A stretch of 64,000 nucleotides of DNA from Hyphomicrobiales bacterium (GTDB lineage: Bacteria > Pseudomonadota > Alphaproteobacteria > Rhizobiales > Rhizobiaceae): assembly GCA_900468805.1 (NCBI GenBank), contig UEIF01000006.1, positions 62,001 to 126,000 of the forward strand, written 5' to 3'. Below the pieces are notes generated by a model, which worked only from the letters and a program-made list of their open reading frames with translations, was not told the DNA's origin and did not search any database. A program made the translations under genes and the position numbers. How positions within the stretch are numbered: position 1 is the first letter of the stretch; the number at the start of each line of letters is the position of its first letter. Below, piece by piece: positions 17,462-26,615 of the stretch.

Positions 17462-18217
17462 TTAAGGTTTGTTCTCGGCCAAATACCCACGTTTCTTGCA
17501 GTAGCTGACCAAACCTGTAAGCGTCGAAAGCACGACGATCAGGAAGCCAAATTGCACGAAGTCACCGGTATACTGCAACGGATCCGGCAGGACGATACGT
17601 TCGTAGATCTTGACCAGCGAGAGAGCGATCAAGGTCGCGCCCACAGTTGAGTAATCTTTCAGGAGGACACGTCTGAACTTGAACGTCATCCCTTCTGTCG
17701 CTTCGGCAAACCTGCCGAACCGAGGAAGCCAGCGGGGTACAGCCGCGCGATAATCGCGATAGCCATCCCTGAATTTCTCCTCGAGATAAGCCTCTTCCGC
17801 CAGGACGATACATTTGTACATGAAGGCAAAAAGGCCGATGCCTGCGATCACGACAATTGGGCGGCCGTGCATCAGGAAGATGCTGGCGTAAATAAGCATA
17901 TTGCCGACATAAAGAGGATTGCGGCAAACGGCGAACATTCCTTCCGTTATAAGGTCACTCGCATAGACGCTTTTGTTGTGCCCGCCGCGCCGGATGTAGA
18001 CGTAACCGATGACGGTCGCACGCAGCACGAGGCCCGATAGCGCAATCAGCAGAGCCACCCAGTCCTTGACCTGCTCAAGCGCTTTACTGTCAAACAGCGC
18101 CAGTGGGGGCGCGGCCAGCACGAACAGCGCCACGATAATGAGAGGGAACACCTGGTTTCTGTATCGGAAGAGAAACTCTCCGATCGATATCATTATTGTC
18201 TTCATGAGTTTTATCAT
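17462..18217 (-). CDS. ICMT/PEMT-like integral membrane methyltransferase
   Basis: A 251-residue membrane protein with about five or six helices. The C-half carries the pattern of isoprenylcysteine carboxyl methyltransferase and phospholipid methyltransferase-like enzymes: TEGMFAVCRNPLYVGNMLIY (about 90), then EEAYLEEKFRDGYRDYRAAV PRW (about 140). The RNP and E..Y..Y..VPRW segments form the SAM-binding part in that fold. It begins nine bases after the CmoA-like gene, so they are one transcription unit. In this family the methyl acceptor is lipid-soluble; which lipid is unknown here. Confidence 0.78.
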   Translation of the reverse strand: MIKLMKTIMISIGEFLFRYRNQVFPLIIVALFVLAAPPLALFDSKALEQVKDWVALLIALSGLVLRATVIGYVYIRRGGHNKSVYASDLITEGMFAVCRNPLYVGNMLIYASIFLMHGRPIVVIAGIGLFAFMYKCIVLAEEAYLEEKFRDGYRDYRAAVPRWLPRFGRFAEATEGMTFKFRRVLLKDYSTVGATLIALSLVKIYERIVLPDPLQYTGDFVQFGFLIVVLSTLTGLVSYCKKRGYLAENKP

Positions 18218-18226
18218 GCCTGGGCG

Positions 18227-18988
18227 TCACTTGACGGCGATGATCCCGCAGAAATTGTACCACCGAAAGAAAACTTCAACGCTGCGGAAGCCCGCTTCCT
18301 TGAGCAGCTGGAAATTTTCTTCGAGCCGGTAAGGTATCAGGACATTCTCCAGAGACTCGCGCTTGTTGGCGATCTCAATTTCGGAATAGCCGTTAAAGCG
18401 CTTGAAATCGTAATAATGCTGAATGAAAAGCCGATTGAATATTGTGTCTTCGCTGGTGAGCTTCTCGATCAGAAGCAGACATCCCTGATCGTTCAACCCC
18501 GCATGAATGGCCTTCATCGTGCGTTCGCGATATAACGGGCGGACGAATTGCAGGGTCAGCAGCATCGTAACGATGCTTGCATTTTCCAACGGTATCCCCT
18601 GGTGGAGATCGACGACCTGCAAATCAATTATTCGGCGCGTCTCCGTGGTCTGGAGTTTCTGCCGCGCCTTCTCCAGCATTTCGGGTGCATTATCGAGGCC
18701 AATGAATTTCATACTCGGATCAAGAAGCGGATCGAGCGTCAGAAGCGTTGTCGCGGTTGAGCAGCCTATGTCATAGAGGCTGGTGTCGGGCTTGGAAAAA
18801 TCGAGCGCGAGTTCGGAGACCATGCGCTGCATTTCCATGTAGAACGGCACAGATCGGGAAACCATGTCGTCGAAGACATTAGCGACCTTCGCTGTAAATG
18901 CAAAATCCCCGAATACCTGGTTCTGCTCGCGGAAATATTCATCTCTCTGCTCGGTGTGCAGCGCGATCTTCACGGCTTTATTCGACAT
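18227..18988 (-). CDS. CmoA-like SAM enzyme (carboxy-SAM synthase family)
   Basis: I set the start at MSNKAVKIALHTEQRDEYF (18988), after CAGGTG; the open frame upstream is unconserved. The 253-residue protein aligns by eye along its length with E. coli CmoA: FDDMVSRSVPFY, SAM loop YDIGCSTATTLL, FIGLDNAPEMLEKA, LTLQFVRP, GCLLLIEKLTSED and YYDFKRFNGYSEIEIANKRE. The last segment keeps the Arg of the KRxxLEN motif that in CmoA binds the carboxylate of carboxy-SAM. CmoA makes carboxy-SAM from SAM and prephenate for tRNA wobble modification; its partner CmoB is not in the window. Here the partner is a membrane methyltransferase. Whether it makes carboxy-SAM or is a plain methyltransferase is open. 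Confidence 0.75.
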   Translation of the reverse strand: MSNKAVKIALHTEQRDEYFREQNQVFGDFAFTAKVANVFDDMVSRSVPFYMEMQRMVSELALDFSKPDTSLYDIGCSTATTLLTLDPLLDPSMKFIGLDNAPEMLEKARQKLQTTETRRIIDLQVVDLHQGIPLENASIVTMLLTLQFVRPLYRERTMKAIHAGLNDQGCLLLIEKLTSEDTIFNRLFIQHYYDFKRFNGYSEIEIANKRESLENVLIPYRLEENFQLLKEAGFRSVEVFFRWYNFCGIIAVK

Positions 18989-19767
18989 TTTCACCTGCTG
19001 CGGTTTTTGATAATATCTGATGCGCTTCTGGCTTTCCTGCGCACCGATTTCATCGGTGTACGGCGACGCGTTTCGGGGCCAGCTAGACGATCTGGGCTGC
19101 TGACGCTTTTCGCGTGCCAATAGTGAGCGCGGGCCGATGCATTTTATTCAGCACGTTCGTCTCTGCGTTTGTGACCCAACTCAGCGAATTCCTCATCACG
19201 GATCCTCTTTTGATCTGTCTTGGTTTTCACTTCTTTGGTTGCAGCAGTATTACGGAGCTTAAAATCCATCGCACGGCGCTGCCGAGGCGTGGAAACGCCA
19301 GCGCGAGGCCGAGACGCTCCGCGAAAGATTTCACCGGTTTAGATCGATCCTTAAACTGGGCGTGGCGACCAGCTTTACGTTGCAAGGAGGACCCCAATCC
19401 CGAACATTTTGCGGAGCCGAATTAGATTACCTCCTAATGGCCGAACTGCTTGTGATCGACAAACGACGTCTGGGCAGTGAAGGTGGCACAACGCAGGCTC
19501 GCCGTTCGCTCAGTCAACAGTCTGCAGCCATATCCGTGGGCAAATCGGCGGGTAATACTGCAGCAATTGTTGGTGCCCAGAGCCGTGGTCAAACAGACGC
19601 ATGGCGGCGGCAAATTGCGTCGAGCAACTGCACGCTGATCGGAAGGAACTGAAGCCATGACCACATGCGTCAATCCCCCGGAAAATCGCTCGCGTTCTCT
19701 CTCCGTTGACACGGCGGGTCATGCCATGAATTCTATTTTTCGAGTCGCTACCTTGAAGGTGACCGTG
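18989..19767. other. Stretch without a supported gene
   Basis: About 780 bases between the CmoA-like gene (leftward) and a small lipoprotein gene. The first 100 bases should hold the promoter of the leftward unit. The rest has only short frames, such as MAELLVIDKRRLGSEGG at about 19436, with no match I recognise. An ORF of 103 codons at 19114 is A/T-rich at first and G/C-rich later, suggesting a composite, non-coding stretch. Confidence 0.35.
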
Positions 19768-19950
19768 ATGACCAGAATTCGGACGCTTATAGTAGCTGGA
19801 TTGGTTATCGGATTGGCCACGTTAGCGTCATCGTGCACGACGCACCAAAGAGCAAACAGCGCCGATTTCCAGTATCAGCCCTGGAATTCGAGAAACCCGG
19901 CGTGCAGCCAAGGCTTCAGGCCGACCAACGCTCTATCCTGCAGATATTGA
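19768..19950 (+). CDS. Small putative lipoprotein
   Basis: Sixty residues: MTRIRTLIVAGLVIGLATLA followed by SSCTTHQR, a positively charged, hydrophobic leader ending in an ASSC lipobox-like site with Cys at residue 22. A short polar tail with two further Cys follows. GAAGGTGA lies just upstream of ATG 19768. Such tiny lipoproteins are common in rhizobia and have no known function. A real gene is plausible but not certain. Confidence 0.5.
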   Translation: MTRIRTLIVAGLVIGLATLASSCTTHQRANSADFQYQPWNSRNPACSQGFRPTNALSCRY

Positions 19951-20607
19951 ACTGACCGTCTGGGCCTACACGCTCCCATCGACCTCGCCATCCTTATCCA
20001 GCATGTACACCGGCAGATAACGGGCGACATACCTGAAGCGCCTTCTCGTGTCAGCAAGGGCTGAAGCAGCTCTCGCCATTGATTTGTGAACATATCAACT
20101 TTACCGGCATCTACACCTGGATGCGGAACACCAGATGCTGAACGAATTCCGACCGTTCCGCCTTCCACCAGGGCTACGGCGCATCGCATAATTTCCCGCT
20201 CCGTTCGCCCTTTGCATACGATTTTGCACTTCTCTCGTTCCGCCCTCTCGAAAGAACTGCTTGATCGACACCTGCGTCGGCTTGTCCATTTGAAGATATC
20301 GAGGCACGATTAGTGGCGTGAAATACGGGCCGACGGTAGCGAGGATATCGACTGATCTCGAGTTCCGCTGGAAATGTAACACGCAGTCGCGGGCAGTAGG
20401 TACGGCCTTTCGATCGAACGGCTATGCCGAAGCTCCTCCCGCTCCTCACTAATATTACTATTTACTAATTAAGATTCTTGTATACCGTCGCAGGGCGATC
20501 GGCACCATGCCAGACGTCGCCTTGCGACGAGCCTTTGAAGGGCGCGCATTCGGCCGGCCGTAAGTCGCGAACGGGCCCTCGCAATTGCGGCCTTCGGGAG
20601 GTGTATT
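19951..20607. other. Decayed stretch with weak regulator-like fragments, and promoter of the sugar importer
   Basis: No intact gene. On the minus strand, about 20280-20380, one frame reads VDILATVGPYFTPLIVPRYL, reminiscent of the linker to effector-domain junction of LysR-type regulators, but the frame breaks on both sides. An A/T-rich patch at 20450-20480 probably belongs to the promoter of the importer operon starting at 20608. Confidence 0.3.
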
Positions 20608-21573
20608 ATGAAACAAATTAAACGCAAACATGCAGCCTTGTTTTTCACCGGGTTAATGCTGAGTGCTGCACCTATGGCTACATCCCACGCTGCCGACAAG
20701 CCGACGCTCGCCTTCGTCGTCAACGGAGCGTCCGACTTCTGGAAAGCTGCCGAGGCGGGGGTGAAGAAGGCGCAGAGCGAAATGCCAGATTACACCATGG
20801 AGTTGAAATATCCTGAGCAGGCAGCCGTCGCCATTCAGCAGCGTCTCATGGAAGATCTCGTCAGTGCCGGCGTCAAGGGGATTATGGTTTCCGCCGTCGA
20901 TCCCAAGACCCAGACGGACGGCCTCAACAAGATCGGCTCGCAGACGGCTCTCTTCACCACCGACAGCGACGCGCCGAAGACCAACCGTGTCGCCTACATC
21001 GGTTCTTCGAACGTCGATGCCGGCAAGCAGGCCGCCGAAATCGCCAAGAAGGCAATGCCGGACGGCGGCAAGTGCATGGGCTTCGTCGGCCTGCTGGGCG
21101 CCGACAACGCCCGCGAACGCATCGAAGGAATGAAGGAAGGGCTCAAGGGTACCAAGATCGAGCTTGTTGATGTTCGCGGGGACGACATCGACCAGACGCG
21201 CGCCAAGAAGAACGTCGAGGATGCGTTGGTGGCCAGCCCCGACCTGACCTGCATGGTCGGCTTCTACTCCTACAACACGCCGCGCATCTATGAGGCGTTG
21301 CGCGACGCAGGCAAACTCGGCCAGATCACCGTCGTCGGCTTTGATGACGATCCGATCACGCTCGGCGGCGTCAAGGAAGGCACGATCGCGGCGACCGTCG
21401 TGCAGCAGCCGTTCGAATGGGCCTATCAGGGTATGAAATTGATGGCCGCCTACCTCAAGGGCGACAAGTCCGGCGTTCCCGCCGATGGCTTAATCATCAT
21501 CCCGACGGTGATCATCGGCAAGGATGACGTTGATAAGTATGCCGCCAACCTGAAGGCCATGGCTGGAAAATAA
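20608..21573 (+). CDS. Sugar ABC transporter substrate-binding protein, RbsB/LacI-fold type
   Basis: The 321-residue periplasmic protein has a Sec signal (MKQIKRKHAALFFTGLMLSA to SHA, about 28 residues). A type 1 periplasmic-binding-protein fold follows: PTLAFVVNGASDFWKAAEAG, GIMVSAVDPKTQTDGLNKI, LFTTDSDAPKTNRVAYIGSS, GKCMGFVGLLGADNARERIEG and ITVVGFDDDPITLGGVKEG. This is the CUT2 class that binds pentoses, hexoses or polyols. RBS GGGAGGTG precedes the ATG. An intercistronic hairpin follows, then ATPase and permease genes in the usual binding protein-ATPase-permease order. Confidence 0.92.
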   Translation: MKQIKRKHAALFFTGLMLSAAPMATSHAADKPTLAFVVNGASDFWKAAEAGVKKAQSEMPDYTMELKYPEQAAVAIQQRLMEDLVSAGVKGIMVSAVDPKTQTDGLNKIGSQTALFTTDSDAPKTNRVAYIGSSNVDAGKQAAEIAKKAMPDGGKCMGFVGLLGADNARERIEGMKEGLKGTKIELVDVRGDDIDQTRAKKNVEDALVASPDLTCMVGFYSYNTPRIYEALRDAGKLGQITVVGFDDDPITLGGVKEGTIAATVVQQPFEWAYQGMKLMAAYLKGDKSGVPADGLIIIPTVIIGKDDVDKYAANLKAMAGK

Positions 21574-21581
21574 TCCGCCTT

Positions 21582-21606
21582 CGCGGCGGCGGCCCTCGCC
21601 GCCGCG
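21582..21606 (+). terminator. GC-rich intercistronic hairpin after the binding-protein gene
   Basis: CGCGGCGGC (21582-21590) pairs with GCCGCCGCG (21598-21606) across a 7-base loop, nine bases after the stop. It has no U-tract, so it is more likely an RNA-stabilising or attenuating hairpin that raises binding-protein mRNA over the downstream genes. Confidence 0.6.
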
Positions 21607-21642
21607 GATCACGTCGACATTACCAGCAGTCATGGGCAGGCG

Positions 21643-23184
21643 ATGAATCATAGCAGCGACATCCCCTCACCGGGCGTGCCCTCAATGCCGTTCCTTTCGC
21701 TTTCCGGAGTCGGCAAGACCTATCCAGGCGTCATTGCACTCGAGGATCTTTCGATGGACATCGTGCCGGGAGAGGTCATTGGCCTTGTCGGCGAAAACGG
21801 GGCCGGCAAATCGACGTTGATGAAGATCCTCGGCGGTGTGATTGCACCCGATCGGGGCACGATCCTGCTTGACGGGACAGAGCTTCGTTTCCTCACCGTC
21901 GAATCGAGCATCTCGTCTGGCATTGCCTTCGTGCATCAGGAACTCAATCTCTTTGAGAATCTCGACGTCGCTGCCAATATCTTTCTGGGGCGCGAACCAC
22001 TGAAGGCCGGTCCTCTTAAGCTCGTCGATCGCGATCGACTAAGGGACATGGTGAAGCCGCTCTTGATGCGCGTGGGCGCGCATTTTTCCGCCGACACACC
22101 CGTGGCGTCGCTTTCGCTGGCCGAGCAGCAGATGGTGGAAATCGCCAAGGCGCTGTCTATCAACGCGAGGCTCGTCATCTTCGACGAGCCAACTTCCAGC
22201 CTTCCGATGGCGGAAACCGAGCGGCTGCTCAGCATCATCAAATTGCTAAAGGCGGATGGCATCAGTGTTATTTTCATCTCGCATCGCCTCCACGAGGTTG
22301 AGCGCGTCGCCGACCGGGTCGTAGTCCTGCGCGACGGCGCCCTTGTCGGCACGCTCTCCAAGGAGGACATCGGCCACGACCAAATGGTCAAGTTGATGAT
22401 CGGCCGGATGCTTGCAGCCCGTACCGCAAAGCCGCAGCGCTCACCCGGCTCAGTTGCGCTGAAAGTAAGTGCCGTGCGCACCGAGGCCTACCCCAGCCGT
22501 CCCGTTGATCTGGAAATCAGGTATGGAGAAATCCTGGGACTTGCGGGCCTCGTCGGGTCCGGCCGTACCGAGCTTGCCAGGGTGCTCTTTGGCATTGATC
22601 GCAGTTACGGCGGAGTCATCCTGCAGGATGGGCAGCGAATTGCTGTCCGTTCCGCGCGGGACGCCGTTGCTCGCGGCATTTTCCTGGTCCCGGAGGATCG
22701 AAAGCGCAACGGCATACTTCTTGACTTTCCAATCGCGCAGAACATAACGCTTGCCGACCTCCCCACGCTCACCAGCCGCTTCATGCTTTCCGACGAGCGC
22801 GAGATGGCGGCGGCCGAAAAGCAGCGCGTTCGCCTCGGCATCAAGGCCCCCTCCGTTTCGACCCGAACCGGCACTCTGTCTGGCGGCAACCAGCAAAAAG
22901 TAGTTCTTGCCAAATGGTTGTCGATGAGCCCGAAGGTGATGATCTTCGACGAGCCGACGCGCGGTATCGATATCGGCGCGAAGAACGAGATCTACGGCCT
23001 TATGCGGGCGCTTGCCGATGCCGGAGTTGCGATCCTGATGATCTCCAGCGACATGGAGGAGGTGATCGGCGTTTCAGACCGCATTGCCGTCATGCACGAG
23101 GGCCAGATTGCCGGCATTCTCGATGAGGACGAGGTCAGTCAGGAAAGCGTCCTTTTGCTTGCTGTCGGCAAACGCGTAAAATAG
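21643..23184 (+). CDS. Sugar ABC transporter ATP-binding protein, RbsA/MglA type
   Basis: A 513-residue tandem ATPase. The first half has Walker [10 protein letters not shown], signature-equivalent LSLAEQQMVEIAKAL and Walker B LVIFDEPTSSL. The second half (from about 260) has the degenerate Walker A GLVGSGRTEL normal for this class, signature LSGGNQQKVVLAKWL and Walker B VMIFDEPTRGID. Such duplicated ATPases energise CUT2 sugar importers. It lies between its binding protein and permease genes; the permease starts 41 bases later. Confidence 0.93.
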   Translation: MNHSSDIPSPGVPSMPFLSLSGVGKTYPGVIALEDLSMDIVPGEVIGLVGENGAGKSTLMKILGGVIAPDRGTILLDGTELRFLTVESSISSGIAFVHQELNLFENLDVAANIFLGREPLKAGPLKLVDRDRLRDMVKPLLMRVGAHFSADTPVASLSLAEQQMVEIAKALSINARLVIFDEPTSSLPMAETERLLSIIKLLKADGISVIFISHRLHEVERVADRVVVLRDGALVGTLSKEDIGHDQMVKLMIGRMLAARTAKPQRSPGSVALKVSAVRTEAYPSRPVDLEIRYGEILGLAGLVGSGRTELARVLFGIDRSYGGVILQDGQRIAVRSARDAVARGIFLVPEDRKRNGILLDFPIAQNITLADLPTLTSRFMLSDEREMAAAEKQRVRLGIKAPSVSTRTGTLSGGNQQKVVLAKWLSMSPKVMIFDEPTRGIDIGAKNEIYGLMRALADAGVAILMISSDMEEVIGVSDRIAVMHEGQIAGILDEDEVSQESVLLLAVGKRVK

Positions 23185-23225
23185 CAGCTGCGTCAATATA
23201 ATTGGGTATCGGGGGTGGATCTCGA

Positions 23226-24251
23226 ATGGTCAAAAAAGATCTTGGACTGCTGCTTCTGATCGTCGTCGTCGGCGTCATCGTCGCCATCATCAACCCGCGC
23301 TTCCTGCTGCCAATCAACTTGGCGAATACGGCCAACCTGATCGGCCTGTTCGGCATCCTGTCGATCGGCCAGGCCTACGTCATCATTACAGGCGGTATCG
23401 AACTTTCCGTTGGTTCGCTCGTAGCCCTTCTTGGCGTATTGTTTGTGGACTTCGTCGCGGTCCAGGACATGTCATGGATGCTGGCGTTACCGCTCATTCT
23501 CGTGCTCGGTGGGGCCATAGGCGCCATTCACGGCTTGCTGATCACCCGGCTGAACCTGCAACCCTTCGTCGTCACCCTCTGTGGCCTCCTTATCTACCGC
23601 GGGGCGGCGCGCTTCTATACGGCCGACGGGACGGCGGGGTTTGCGTTCGGCCAAAATTTCCCGGACCTTGAATTTCTGACGGCGGGACGGTTCTATGGCG
23701 TCCCCAACACCTTCACTGCGCTCGTCATCATTTCCGTGGTCATGTGGGTGGTACTGCATCGCTCTGTCTTTGGACGTTATCTCTACGCGATCGGCAAAAA
23801 CGAGGAGGCGGCCCGCTATTCCGGTATCCGTACCGGCCGGATGGTAATGTCGGCCTATGTCATCTGCGGACTGCTCACAGCGCTTTCAGCGATCTATTTC
23901 GCCATGTATACACGCTCGATCTCGCCGGCGAGCCATGGCCAATTCTATGAACTCTACGCGATTGCCGCTGCCGTACTCGGCGGCTTTTCGCTCCGCGGCG
24001 GCGAGGGATCGATCGTTGGCGTCGTGCTCGGGACGGTGCTTCTCCAGGAGTTGCAGAACCTCGTTAATCTGCTTGGCATCCCCTCGTCGCTGAATTTCGC
24101 CGTCATGGGTGGTGTAATTCTCATTGGCGTCCTCCTTGACCAACAATGGCACGCGATCCGCGCAAAGCGGCGCCTCGTGTCAGCAGCAAGGCAGACCGAG
24201 GCTCGTGTTCCCGACGAACGCACATTGCCGGTGGTTGCCAATCAGGACTAG
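23226..24251 (+). CDS. Sugar ABC transporter permease, RbsC type
   Basis: I choose ATG 23226 (after GGGGGTGGA) rather than TTG 23202. The 341-residue protein has about ten helices and CUT2 permease motifs: ITGGIELSVGSLVAL (about 60), GLLITRLNLQPFVVTLCGLL, GRYLYAIGKNEEAARYSGI and AAAVLGGFSLRGGEGSIVG. It is the last gene of the RbsBAC-type importer. No kinase or isomerase is encoded beside it, so the sugar cannot be guessed. Confidence 0.92.
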   Translation: MVKKDLGLLLLIVVVGVIVAIINPRFLLPINLANTANLIGLFGILSIGQAYVIITGGIELSVGSLVALLGVLFVDFVAVQDMSWMLALPLILVLGGAIGAIHGLLITRLNLQPFVVTLCGLLIYRGAARFYTADGTAGFAFGQNFPDLEFLTAGRFYGVPNTFTALVIISVVMWVVLHRSVFGRYLYAIGKNEEAARYSGIRTGRMVMSAYVICGLLTALSAIYFAMYTRSISPASHGQFYELYAIAAAVLGGFSLRGGEGSIVGVVLGTVLLQELQNLVNLLGIPSSLNFAVMGGVILIGVLLDQQWHAIRAKRRLVSAARQTEARVPDERTLPVVANQD

Positions 24252-24287
24252 GCTGGCGGATGGGACCAGTATACGACTGCCGCCAGC
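24252..24287 (+). terminator. Hairpin at the end of the sugar importer operon
   Basis: GCTGGCGG (24252-24259) and CCGCCAGC (24280-24287) form a perfect 8-bp stem with a 20-base loop, starting at the first base after the permease stop codon. There is no U-run after it; it may be a weak terminator or a 3' end stabiliser. Confidence 0.5.
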
Positions 24288-24650
24288 AAACCATGCAGCC
24301 TCTTATGCCTTGGCATGCAGATGCCCCCTCAGCTACCAGACCTTCTGAACCTCTGAAGCACGTCGCTGCTGCCGGGTTCGCTAGCGTCTCTGAATGCCGG
24401 TTTTGCGAGCTTCTAGCAGAACCCGCTGAACTTAGGCTGGCTGGAGTGACTAACTTGGGGCCGAAAGCTGACCGGGCCTTCAGGCTGCGGTTCTTCAAAG
24501 AGCATACATCCTCGTGACCTGACCGGAGTGGACTTTCGGAACGACCGCGGAATGGGGGAGGCTGGCAGAGCGGTCATTGCACGTGGGCTACAATGTCGAC
24601 TGCGCCACATGAGCCATGGCCAACTCGATCTCAACCAAGATCGCTCTGAG
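24288..24650. other. Intergenic stretch, nothing recognised
   Basis: About 360 bases before the adenylate cyclase gene hold only short frames without ribosome binding sites. No RNA or repeat was seen apart from the two flanking hairpins. Confidence 0.4.
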
Positions 24651-24680
24651 CAGAGGGTAAAAGTTCTTTTTTGCCCTCTG
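24651..24680 (+). repeat. Inverted repeat in the leader of the cyclase gene
   Basis: CAGAGGG (24651-24657) and CCCTCTG (24674-24680) are perfect inverted repeats. Inside them AAAAG (24659-24663) faces CTTTT (24666-24670). The element lies 35 bases before the cyclase start codon. It could be an operator, an RNA hairpin in the leader, or a terminator (no U-run after the stem). Confidence 0.55.
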
Positions 24681-24714
24681 TCTCCCTGCTATCGTGGACG
24701 TGAGGAGAGGCTCC

Positions 24715-26487
24715 ATGAGCGAGAACCGAAAGCTGGCTGCAATCCTCGTTGCGGACGTGGTCGGGTACAGCCGGCTTGCTGGCGCCGACGAGGACCGCAC
24801 CCTGGCGAGGTTGCGGGCGCTACGCAGTGATCTCATCGATCCGACGATCGCTGTGCACCATGGCCGGGTGGTGAAGCGCACCGGCGATGGTGCGCTGGTC
24901 GAGTTCCGCAGCGTGGTGGACGCCGTGCGCTGCGCCATTGAGGTGCAGAACGGTATGGTGGAGCGCAATGACGGCGTGCCTCAGGACCGTCGCATAGACT
25001 TCCGGATCGGTATCCATCTGGGCGACGTCGTCGAGGAAAGTGACGGCGATCTGATGGGCGACGGCGTCAACATCGCCTCGCGACTGGAGGGCGTCGCCGC
25101 GGCGGGCGCGATCTGCCTGTCCGAGGATGCCTACCGTCAGGTCAAGGCGAGGCTCGACCTCTCGGTCAGCGATCTCGGCACCACGCAGCTCAAGAACATC
25201 ACAGAGCCGATCCGGGTCTATTCGTTGCAAGTCGGCAGCGCCGGGTCCAAGGTACCCGCGGCCTCGGAAACCGCGACGAGCCAACCGGCGACGGAAGCGT
25301 CGCAGATGCTGTCGATCGCGGTCCTGCCCTTCGCCAACATGAGCGGTGACACCGAACAGGACTACTTCGCTGACGGCATCTCGGAAGACATCATCACGGC
25401 ACTATCGAAGCTGTCGCAGCTCTTCGTCATCGCCCGCAATTCGTCGTTCACTTTCAAGGGCAAGAACGTCGATGTGCAGGAGGTGGGCAGGAAGCTCGGC
25501 GTTCGGCATGTACTTGAGGGCAGCGTACGCAAATCGGGGAACAAGGTACGCATCACCGCGCAACTCATCGACGCGAGCACCGGCGGGCATCTATGGGCGG
25601 AGCGGTTCGATCGTGACCTGACCGACATATTCGCGGTTCAGGACGATGTCACGCAACAGATCGTCGGCGCGCTGGCGGTCAACCTGACAGACGGCGATCG
25701 GAAAAAACTGGCCCCGGGGCAGACCCGGCACCCCGAGGCGTATGACTGCTTCTTGCGTGGCCGGGAGCTGTGGCACCGGCTGACGAAACAGACGAACAGC
25801 GACGCTCGCGACCTTTTGCAACATGCCGTCGAACTGGACCCGAACTTCGCCTCGGCCCACGCCTTTCTCGCCCTTACCCACGGGCTCGACTACTTGAACC
25901 AGTGGAGCGCGTCGCCGCAGCGCTCTATCGAGCAAGCCGAAGACGCTGCGACGCTGGCGGTAGCGCTGGATGATAGCGATCCCGTGGCGCACTGGGCACT
26001 GAGTCTGGTCAACCTTTACTCGCGACAGCACGATGGAGCCATCAGCGAGGCCGAGCGTGCGATAGTCCTCAATCCGAACTTCGCCGAAGGGCAGGTCAGC
26101 CTCGGCGAGGCACTTCTCTATTCAGGCAGATCCGAGGAGGCACTCGCCTATTTCGATCGGGCAAGGGTTTTGAACCCGTACTTTCCGGATGTCGTTCTCC
26201 ACTTTCAGGCCTGGGCCTTGTTCCAATTGGGAAAGTACGAAGAGGCCGTCGAACTGTTGCTGCAACGCGTGAGCCGCAACCCCGTCACCGATGTCTCGCG
26301 CGCGCTGCTGGCCGCCTGTTACGGACACCTCGGCCATTTCGAAGAGGCTCGCGCGAGGTGGCAAGAGGTGCTGCGCGTCAATCCCGGCTACTCCTTGGAA
26401 TACCGTCGCAAAGTCTTGCCCTTCAAGAATCCCGCCGATTTCGAGCTCGTCACGGAGGGGCTCCGCAAGGCGGGCGTCATACAATGA
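24715..26487 (+). CDS. Class III adenylate/guanylate cyclase with TolB-like and TPR domains
   Basis: I take ATG 24715, after GAGGAGAGG. The 590-residue soluble protein has an N-terminal class III nucleotide cyclase domain (about 5-170). Both metal-binding Asp are present (ILVADVVGYSRL, Asp14; RTGDGALVEF, Asp58), then FRIGIHLGDVV and DGVNIASRLEG. A TolB/FlgO-like domain follows (about 200-320: IAVLPFANMSGDTEQDYFAD, VLEGSVRKSG, IDASTGGHLWAERFDRDL), then TPR repeats to the end (AERAIVLNPNFAEGQVSLGE and similar). This architecture is frequent and multi-copy in Rhizobiales. It probably makes cAMP in response to a ligand or partner bound by the C-terminal half. Single-gene unit. Confidence 0.88.
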   Translation: MSENRKLAAILVADVVGYSRLAGADEDRTLARLRALRSDLIDPTIAVHHGRVVKRTGDGALVEFRSVVDAVRCAIEVQNGMVERNDGVPQDRRIDFRIGIHLGDVVEESDGDLMGDGVNIASRLEGVAAAGAICLSEDAYRQVKARLDLSVSDLGTTQLKNITEPIRVYSLQVGSAGSKVPAASETATSQPATEASQMLSIAVLPFANMSGDTEQDYFADGISEDIITALSKLSQLFVIARNSSFTFKGKNVDVQEVGRKLGVRHVLEGSVRKSGNKVRITAQLIDASTGGHLWAERFDRDLTDIFAVQDDVTQQIVGALAVNLTDGDRKKLAPGQTRHPEAYDCFLRGRELWHRLTKQTNSDARDLLQHAVELDPNFASAHAFLALTHGLDYLNQWSASPQRSIEQAEDAATLAVALDDSDPVAHWALSLVNLYSRQHDGAISEAERAIVLNPNFAEGQVSLGEALLYSGRSEEALAYFDRARVLNPYFPDVVLHFQAWALFQLGKYEEAVELLLQRVSRNPVTDVSRALLAACYGHLGHFEEARARWQEVLRVNPGYSLEYRRKVLPFKNPADFELVTEGLRKAGVIQ

Positions 26488-26615
26488 CGGGTGATTAATG
26501 TCCGACCTTGAACCTGTTGCCGCCATTTGCACACAGGATGCGCAATAGCCAGTGTGTCGGCGCAACTACGACCCTAACGTGATCGCCTGCAAGGTCTACC
26601 TCCATCGGCGCTCAA

